A program made the translations under genes and the position numbers. This document shows positions 57,901 through 64,000 of a stretch of 64,000 bases of DNA, piece by piece. Numbering within the stretch: the stretch's first letter is position 1; the number at the start of each line of letters is the position of its first letter. The notes under the pieces were generated by a model. That model was not told the origin of the DNA. It saw nothing but the letters and a program-made list of their open reading frames with translations, and did not search any database. This stretch comes from Ornithodoros turicata (lineage: Eukaryota > Arthropoda > Arachnida > Ixodida > Argasidae). The DNA is taken from assembly GCF_037126465.1 (NCBI RefSeq), contig NC_088206.1:52308841-52372840 (forward strand). Direction: 5' to 3'.

Positions 57901-60210
57901 CCAACTCTTAGACCGAGTTCCTGAATATCCCTTTTCCACGTGAAGATAACTTCTCCGAATGGCCGCACATTATTTCCAACATGGAACTTTGACTACTCAT
58001 GACTGCTCGTCTCCTTGGACACTGCTGTGATTGGTGCATACTCAACGACTACGCATCACGCAGATTAAAGGTACGGGCTCTCGTAGCTCGGTGGTTAGCC
58101 TGGTTGCCATGTCACGTCGTGACTGGGAGTTACCCGGGTTCGAATTCCGGTGCCGGCTGTGCTATCTGGGTTTTTTTTTTCCTGGATTTCCCCCCACTCT
58201 TTCAGACATATGTCGGCACACTTCCCTTAGAACTCTGCCCTGGGCGGCAGCAGTGACGTTGCCCACATCTGTGAGGCTGGCAACGGAGAGCCCTTTCGCC
58301 AGTACCATTACCACCGCCAGCAGCAGATTAACGATCTTGCCTTATTTAGTCTACGCTCGAAGAAAAAAATAGAATTTTCTACTTAAGCTGGGAGGGCGAG
58401 TTTCTACTCTGTAGTTATACCCAGTAGTTATTTCACTAGAAATGTCCTTGCAGTTGCAGCTTTACCGAAATGAGTAGAAGATTCTGCTCTTTTTTTTCCC
58501 TCAGCATGTAGGTGAAACTTTACGCCATCTTGCTATTTCACGACCAACGTACAGTTTTTGAGTCTTCACTTCTCCCTAGTTAGCTCGATAGGGTTGAAGA
58601 CCTGGGGTCGTAAACCCTGAGGATATCCATGTCTATAATTTGAGGCTGAACCGTACAATGCTGTTCTGGCGCCACATACTGGTCGAAAGTGACGTTGTCT
58701 TTCAGTGTTAAGCCTTTACCTATGGGGTTGCTTCTGTTCCAGATGGACGATCCGGATGACTGTTCAGTGCCATTGGACATGTCTTTCTTTCGAAAGAACC
58801 GTTACATCACTCACTCGCAATTTATCAACTATCGGCAAGTAACTAAACGCGTCAGTATTCAGCCTGGAACCTACTGCATTGTTCCTTCCACTTACGAATA
58901 CGACGATCATGCCGAATTTCTCCTGCGAATTTTCACCGAGAAATACACCACTGTCAGGTACGTTCGTCGTGTTCCGCAGACGCATTTAGTTGCGGTATGC
59001 GAAGACTGCCATTTGCTTGCTTTTGTTTCTCAGTGAGTACGACCAAAAGTTCGCATTCGTGGAGTCAGAAGTTGTCGTGAGTATATTTTCCAACAATTTT
59101 GTGGATCTGTACTTACTGGGCCTCGTATTAGTTGCTACGTCAAGAGGTGGAAACGTATGTTGATGGCTGCAGCTTCGAAAGCTATCGACGACTACATGAG
59201 CTCTTAGCTGATGTTGCTGGTGAAAATTCGCAAGTAGACGCATACGAGTTACAACAGCTGTTCACCGCGGTGTTCAAAACGGGTCAGTCTTCCCTATCCA
59301 GTTTTTTTCTTTCTAAAACTGCTTTATCGCAGAGGCATCTGTTCCAGAAGGCAGCTGCGATGAGTTTCCCCTGGAACTGTGTCGAAGCATGGTGGCTCTT
59401 TCAGATGTATCCTTTATCCTACTTCTGCATCTGCCGAATTCGAGTATCTTCAGTTTTTCTTGACCCTTCCCTCGCAGCACAATCGTTCTGGCAGTCTCGA
59501 CCTGAAGGAGTTTACATCTTTCTGGAAACTAATAAGGACCTGGACGGTAAGTCATGCCGTACTCTCTCGTAAAATAGCGTACAGAGGCAGGCTAACTGGA
59601 TAAAGCTACCTGGTACTAAAATGAAAGTCTGCGCGTAGGCACACTGAAAAGGCTGTTGTATTTTTTCGTGTTGCTACGGTCAGAATTTTAATTGCATTAT
59701 CTATTTCCAAATTGGGCCCGCCCTGTCATCTTTGCAGCAAGCATTCAACAAATACGACAAAGACTCCTCTGGAAGCCTTGGCACGTACGAGCTACGCGAA
59801 GCCCTCTTGTCAGCAGGTGAAACTTACTAACGTATTTATGGAAGCGCACGTGATTAAACGCTGACTGTTACTACAATGCAGGTTACACGATCAGCAATCC
59901 TATACTGCAATCTCTCGTCCTGAGATATGGAACCAAGAAGCACCAGATGACGCTCAATGATTTTCTAGCATGCGTCATAAAACTTCGAGCCATGATTGGT
60001 GAGAAACGCTTTGTTTATTGTGTGCATTCGTTTCCACGAGATTTGACTTCGACAGTTTGCGTTTCAGAGATTTTCAAGACCAAGGATCGTTGCAACATCG
60101 GGAAGGCTGTGTTCACCACTGATGAGGTGATTAGCAGCAGCGTGTCGATTGCTTCTAACTGACGTGCTTTTTTTCCTTGACAGTGGCTGGCGTTCACGAT
60201 GTACTGCTGA
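51937..60210 (+). CDS. classical calpain (papain-like protease with C2-like and penta-EF-hand domains)
   Basis: A calcium-dependent intracellular cysteine protease. Exons: 51937-52113, 52165-52234, 52680-52932, 54280-54448, 54524-54681, 54773-54850, 56399-56574, 56635-56804, 58743-58957, 59034-59076, 59132-59282, 59333-59406, 59478-59546, 59738-59816, 59882-59998, 60068-60126 and 60184-60210, all GT-AG and phase-consistent. The core has [23 protein letters not shown] (catalytic Cys TGT 52685), GHSYSIT (His 54572) and RNPWG (Asn 54635). Domain III has [12 protein letters not shown] and [12 protein letters not shown]. The C-terminus has [23 protein letters not shown] and [15 protein letters not shown] hands. 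These exons give 694 residues. An upstream exon at 39120 may supply the N-terminus. All triad residues are intact, so it is probably functional. Confidence 0.93.
53041..53457. mobile_element. hAT-type MITE, 417 bp, in a calpain intron
   Basis: Terminal CAGTGGCGTAGCCA and its inverse TGGCTATGCCACTG are flanked by a perfect 8-bp duplication AGGAGAGC (53033-53040, 53458-53465). 8-bp TSDs and CAGTGGC ends are typical of hAT. The interior is G/C-run rich. Confidence 0.93.
55205..55690 (+). repeat. single arm of the foldback family seen at 1-2400
   Basis: It aligns with 1-370 in the same orientation, and its left part (55205-55330) aligns with the inverse of 2260-2400. It is diverged by many substitutions. 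Only one arm is present in this calpain intron. Confidence 0.8.
56805..58068. other. calpain intron, no other gene seen
   Basis: Frames at 56951-57292 (+) and 57745-57410 (-) are open but carry no domain. The calpain reading phase is continuous across this intron (GFVIYK to MDDPDD), so no exon is missing. Confidence 0.6.
58069..58322 (+). repeat. tRNA-derived SINE with TSD, in a calpain intron
   Basis: The 254-bp insert is flanked by GCAGATTAA at 58060-58068 and 58323-58331. It has an A box around TCGTAGCTCGGTGGTTAGC and a B box GGGTTCGAATTCCGG, then an unrelated body. The clear TSD shows retroposition into the intron in the same sense as the gene. Confidence 0.9.
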
Positions 60211-60265
60211 GGCTGGCCATCAAGATGGTGGCGACCACCTCTCCATACACAATGCCATTTTAGAC

Positions 60266-60271
60266 AATAAA
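60266..60271 (+). promoter_or_regulatory. polyadenylation signal of calpain
   Basis: AATAAA lies 56 bases after the calpain stop codon (60208-60210), a normal distance for a short 3' UTR. Confidence 0.7.
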
Positions 60272-61878
60272 GTACATATTTTAGCCCAGAAAAAAATTTC
60301 CTTCTCTGTCTCGCTCAACAAGTTTGCTCCTGCACGCTAATGAAACTCACGGAAAATAGTATTTCCGGAAATCCCAATGCTCCTAACGCGTTACATCCAG
60401 GGAGGTTACTGTCATGAGGAAGGAGGGGTGGGGGGGGGGCACTCCTTCACGCTTCGTTTTCGCAGGCCTAGGCACCTCGTGGGCAAACGGCAGTGAAAGG
60501 AGAAATCAAAGCAGTTTCGAAACTTTCTTCTCCTTTCTAGCACGTTCCCATAGTGTAAAGCGGCCCTAAGCACTGGGATTTTCTGAGTCTAGTCCTCGCC
60601 ATCACTTTTTGACCCCCCACCCTTTTTGCATTATCTGAGAATACGCCGCTCGTGGTTTAGAGACCTGGCGAATCATTCATTATTGAATTAGTCAAGCCCC
60701 ACGAACGCTTTCTTCGTTGAAGCTTCCACCGCCATTTTCGGTAGACAAGTCAAACCCGACCAGCACAGGACTCTGTGATGGCAAACTTGTGGAATTGTCG
60801 CCGATGACCTCAACTGCACTCCTTCGTCAGTTCACCAGTTTTCTCGTGCCTGCGAAGACTTATCTGTCTGTGCCGTGTCTCTGCACGGAGGGCCCCCATT
60901 CAGGAGGTCAATGGTTTTGCAGTAATTACGTGTCACTATTCGAGTTCAGGACGTAAAACTATTGTGTGTACTAGATAACCGAGAAGTTATTTACCCCTGT
61001 ATATAGAACCACGAATATACACCACTTCTGGTTAATATATTAAAAAAATGTACCCAGACATATTTAACACCATCCCACAGAACTGACATCTTCAAATTCT
61101 GAACGAGTTTTCAAACGCATCCGACAGTTCCTCTCAAGAGCGTAATAACTTAGTACATCTGTTGTGTACAAGTTTGTAATAAATGTTTTCTGTCTTGCGG
61201 CTCATTGGCATTGCCAATGACCCTTAGGCTAAGTATAATGAAAATTGTTACTGTTAGTTATGAATACAGTCTTACTTTAATGTTATATTCGAAGTACTCG
61301 CTCCAGTACGCTAACGCTCAATGGTGCGCGGTGTTGACAGGTGGCCGGCGACCACAGACGTTGCAAGAGCTATAGGCGTTCCGTTTAGATGAGTACTTCG
61401 GCTTCGTTCTTGCAATCTTGCCGTCGGATCTGCACCTGCTCCCTCGCAATATTGGCTGCTCGTGATAATAAGCAAGATCACACATCTTCATATTACTGAT
61501 ACCAACTCACATGCAATGAGGTAGGTTACCGCACATTAAAGGGACGGTCAGATCCGGGAAGGTGGGCATGAAACTGTTACCATGATGTTCCGCGTCCTCC
61601 GACAACCTATTTGGGGAATTTTTTCTCCTTATAATTGTTTAGTTATTCCACAATCATATTTTAAAGTTCGCGCGGCCTCTACGGCGGCGAGCGTCGCAGC
61701 AACAAGGACAACGTTGTGACGTGGTTCAGACCATGACACAACGGACGAATCAGAGTGCAGTCGGTCCCCGAGCTTCTCCGTCGAGGGTTGTGTCCGCGAC
61801 CGTCTGCTTCGACTTCGTGAAGTACGTCCATATTTCAAGTGTTTTGCTGTGATTCTTTCTCCCGAGAGACATTGTACC
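60272..61878. other. intergenic, no clear gene
   Basis: Frames at 60717-60956 (+) and 61880-61629 (-) have no motif. A G run lies at about 60430-60438. Confidence 0.45.
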
Positions 61879-62204
61879 ATGTTGACGAGTACAGGAACGC
61901 GATGCTATGTTCCAGGCTGCAAGAATTCGTCCGCGGCCAACCCGGAACTAACGTTTCACCGACCGAGGGACATTGACGCAAAACGAAAATGGGAGGCGGC
62001 CATCGCCAGCAGATATCCTGTTATGGAGAAAGAACGTCGTGGTCCGCACATATGTTCTTCACATTTCTCTGACGAAGCTTATCTGTAGACAGACATCATG
62101 CAGGTTCACCTCGGGTTCGCTCCCAAACGACGGCGGCTAAAACCTGACGCTATGCCTACGTTGTTCCCGTAACAAGTGGAAAGCCTTGACATGCATGTGA
62201 CGAG
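61879..62204 (+). pseudogene. THAP-domain exon (two in-frame stops)
   Basis: ATG 61879 starts a THAP finger: TRCYVPGCKNSS (zinc Cys pair), LTFHRPRD, RKWEAAIASRYP, GPHICSSHFSDEAYL (C-x2-H) and RLKPDAMPTLFP (AVPTIF-like box). A TAG at 62086-62088 breaks it before the last block and a TAA follows at 62170-62172. A GAG|GTAAGC donor at about 62204 suggests a multi-exon gene. THAP proteins bind DNA and are often derived from P elements. No CACTGATC-type TIR is seen nearby. Confidence 0.8.
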
Positions 62205-62335
62205 GTAAGCTTTTAGTTGAGTCCGAGAGCGGTATAGTGTAATATAGATAGCAGTATAGTATAGTGTGCAATTAGGCAGTCGTGATTTCCAAACAGAATT
62301 ATGCAACAACCAACATTATTTATTGACTGGCAAAA

Positions 62336-62648
62336 GTGCACATCGCGGGACATCGACGGGATATCGTGCAGGCATCAGAATCGCACTGGGTCTCCCAAAA
62401 TATTCCGAAATAGAATCTACCTTCGTCGAGGCCGCCGAGATACCACTGAGTCTGCACGCAGAAAGAATGGCACTCCCCATAATTGACAGAATCTACAATG
62501 CGTCATCTGTTTTCAGCTACATCGATAGCCTATCAAAATGCTCGAGCGAAAAAGTCGCGATCACTCCGGCTCCATCACTGATTCAAACCCCACCCCTATG
62601 GAGGGAGTATCCCAGAGTTGTCCACCGAGATAGGCATCAGCAACGCAC

Positions 62649-62687
<39 letters not shown>

Positions 62688-62809
62688 CACACACACACAC
62701 ACGCGCACACACACACACACGCACACACACACACACGCACACACACACACGCACACACACACGCACGCACACACACACGCACGCACACACACACGCGCAC
62801 ACACACACG

Positions 62810-62841
<32 letters not shown>

Positions 62842-63750
62842 CGCACACACATGCATACACACACATGCATACACACACATGCATACACACACACGTATAC
62901 ACACACGCATACACACACGCATACACACACGCATGCACACACGCATACGCGCATACACGCACGCACACACACGCACACACGCACACACACGCACGCATAC
63001 ACACGCACACATGTACACACACACACGCACACACATGCACACACACACACACATACATACACATATATAGTATACATACACACACATATACACATACACA
63101 TATATAGTATACATACACACACGCACACATGCACATACATACATTGGATGGTGATGGGGTGGGCGATTCACACCCTATTATTCCCCACGGCCGAATTATG
63201 CGCAATCCTACACACAGCAGCAGCACTGAAATACATCGACTGTGCAAAGGCAGTTATACTTACGGACTCATCGAGCACGTTGCACCAGATCAGAGACTTA
63301 GACCACTGATCGCTGCACCCGCAGAGCCCTCTCGAACCTGAGACGGGCTAGTAAAGACATAATTCTGCAATAGATTCCTTCCTACGTTAGAATTCCCGAC
63401 AATGAGTATGCTGACCGCCTAGCAAACGAAGCCCATTCTCTTCCGGTTCCCGCGTTTCCATCACCACCACATCGAACCACTAAACAAACAGCCAAGAGTT
63501 TGATATCTACAGTCAGTCCGAGCACCAGGCTCACTCTGTCCAACGCACGCCCTTCACTCCAGTCTCGAAGTTTCTCCAGGCTCACAGCCACACTCCTACA
63601 CCGCATACGTACAAACTCAATGTATTCGAACGTCGTACTCCACCGCCTGAAGACTACGCACGATCCAACATGCCCTTTCTATCCGCCATCCCTCGACACA
63701 ACACATCCTTCTGCAATGCCCTGCCTACAGTCAGGAAAGATCTAAGCATA
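62336..63750 (+). pseudogene. I-type LINE ORF2 (connector, RNase H, C-terminus), broken by microsatellite
   Basis: The + strand frame starts GYRAGIRIALGLPKYSEIES and continues ERMALPIIDRIYNASS and TPPLWREYPRV up to the microsatellite. After it come FPTAELCAILHTAAALKY and AVILTDSSSTLHQIRDLDH (RNase H). Another frame then gives IPDNEYADRLANEAHS and LLHRIRTNSMYSNVVLHRL. The RT proper is absent (5' truncation). The 3' side is cut by a TA-flanked MITE end at 63757. Confidence 0.85.
62644..63144. repeat. long compound CA microsatellite (about 500 bp)
   Basis: (AC)n interspersed with ACGC, ATGC, ATAC and two copies of CACATATATAGTATACATAC near 63058-63120. It lies within the RNase H region of the LINE and makes long artificial His/Thr or Cys/Val frames on both strands. 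Confidence 0.97.
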
Positions 63751-63756
63751 TATACA

Positions 63757-64000
63757 GGGTGTGTGCAGAAAAACATGACCCGTATTTTTACATGTAAGTC
63801 GTTGTCTACTTAGCCGAGGAACTTCCGGTGGCGCACGACGGCGTATTTATGCGTGCGAAAGCTACAAAAAAATCCTGGAAGCCATACTCAGTGTAGAGAG
63901 AGAGAGAAATACATGATGACGATGATATGGGGATGACTTCCGCTCATTGAGCAGAATGCTATCCCATTGCTATTGGGGGAAAATGAGAGGATGGTGATGA
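63757..64000. mobile_element. TA-flanked MITE end, right side not defined
   Basis: CAGGGTGTGTGCAGAAAAAC follows TA (63755-63756), matching the end pattern of the three complete TA-flanked MITEs in the window. No inverse end is seen before the window stops. An AGAGAGAGAG and GATGACGATGAT-rich stretch fills 63893-64000. Confidence 0.6.

Noticed and set aside
58078..58160. A genuine tRNA gene
   Set aside because: A and B boxes are present, but the unit is flanked by a 9-bp TSD with a SINE body and does not fold into a full cloverleaf by eye.
62561..63309. A 347-residue His/Thr-rich protein and Cys/Val-rich antisense proteins
   Set aside because: They are translations of the CA microsatellite. 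The real content is LINE sequence on each side.

Overview
This window is eukaryotic, and most likely from a chelicerate, with a hard tick the best guess. It has GT-AG introns, polyadenylation signals, tRNA-derived SINEs, non-LTR and LTR retrotransposons, TIR elements and a host gene split into many short exons. Two SINEs (51.6 kb and 58.07 kb) resemble the tRNA-derived SINEs I know from hard ticks; that is recognition from memory, not a database result. There is no bacterial operon, CRISPR array or rRNA.

The host content is small. A classical calpain on the + strand occupies 51937-60210. I can read 17 exons with compatible phases, the Cys-His-Asn triad and a C-terminal penta-EF-hand domain. 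A candidate first coding exon lies 12.7 kb upstream at 39120-39200. With it the spliced model is 2166 nt (721 codons plus stop).

The rest is dominated by mobile DNA, much of it nested. From 8.9 to 24.1 kb one decayed minus-strand LINE is cut into four pieces. The cuts are a 0.9-kb TIR element, a 1.0-kb TIR element, and a 3.4-kb foldback element that itself carries a TA-flanked MITE. The 1.0-kb element is split by a Copia retrotransposon (TSD TAAAT), and the Copia is split by an intact Gypsy element (TSD GACC, identical LTRs). The Gypsy has a good -1 frameshift site between gag and pol.

From 24.9 to 28.1 kb lies a decayed gene joining a Mutator-like transposase region to a YqaJ-type nuclease domain. 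From 29.5 to 31.5 kb lies an I-type LINE with RNase H. From 31.5 to 37.7 kb and from 40.7 to 44.0 kb lie two related elements with TIRs starting CACTGATC and degraded THAP exons. One has a clean 8-bp TSD, so I assign both to the P superfamily. The first holds an internally deleted BEL/Pao retrotransposon. The second sits inside a Tc1-like element carrying a 15-16 bp minisatellite, whose uninterrupted inverted copy lies at 50.7-51.4 kb.

A FLYWCH-MULE gene (minus strand, 49621-46161) lies inside the proposed large first calpain intron. At the right edge are another THAP exon (61.9 kb), an RNase-H-bearing LINE broken by a 500-bp CA microsatellite, and the end of another TA-flanked MITE. Flanking duplications and in-frame rejoining give a relative order of insertion for most of these elements.
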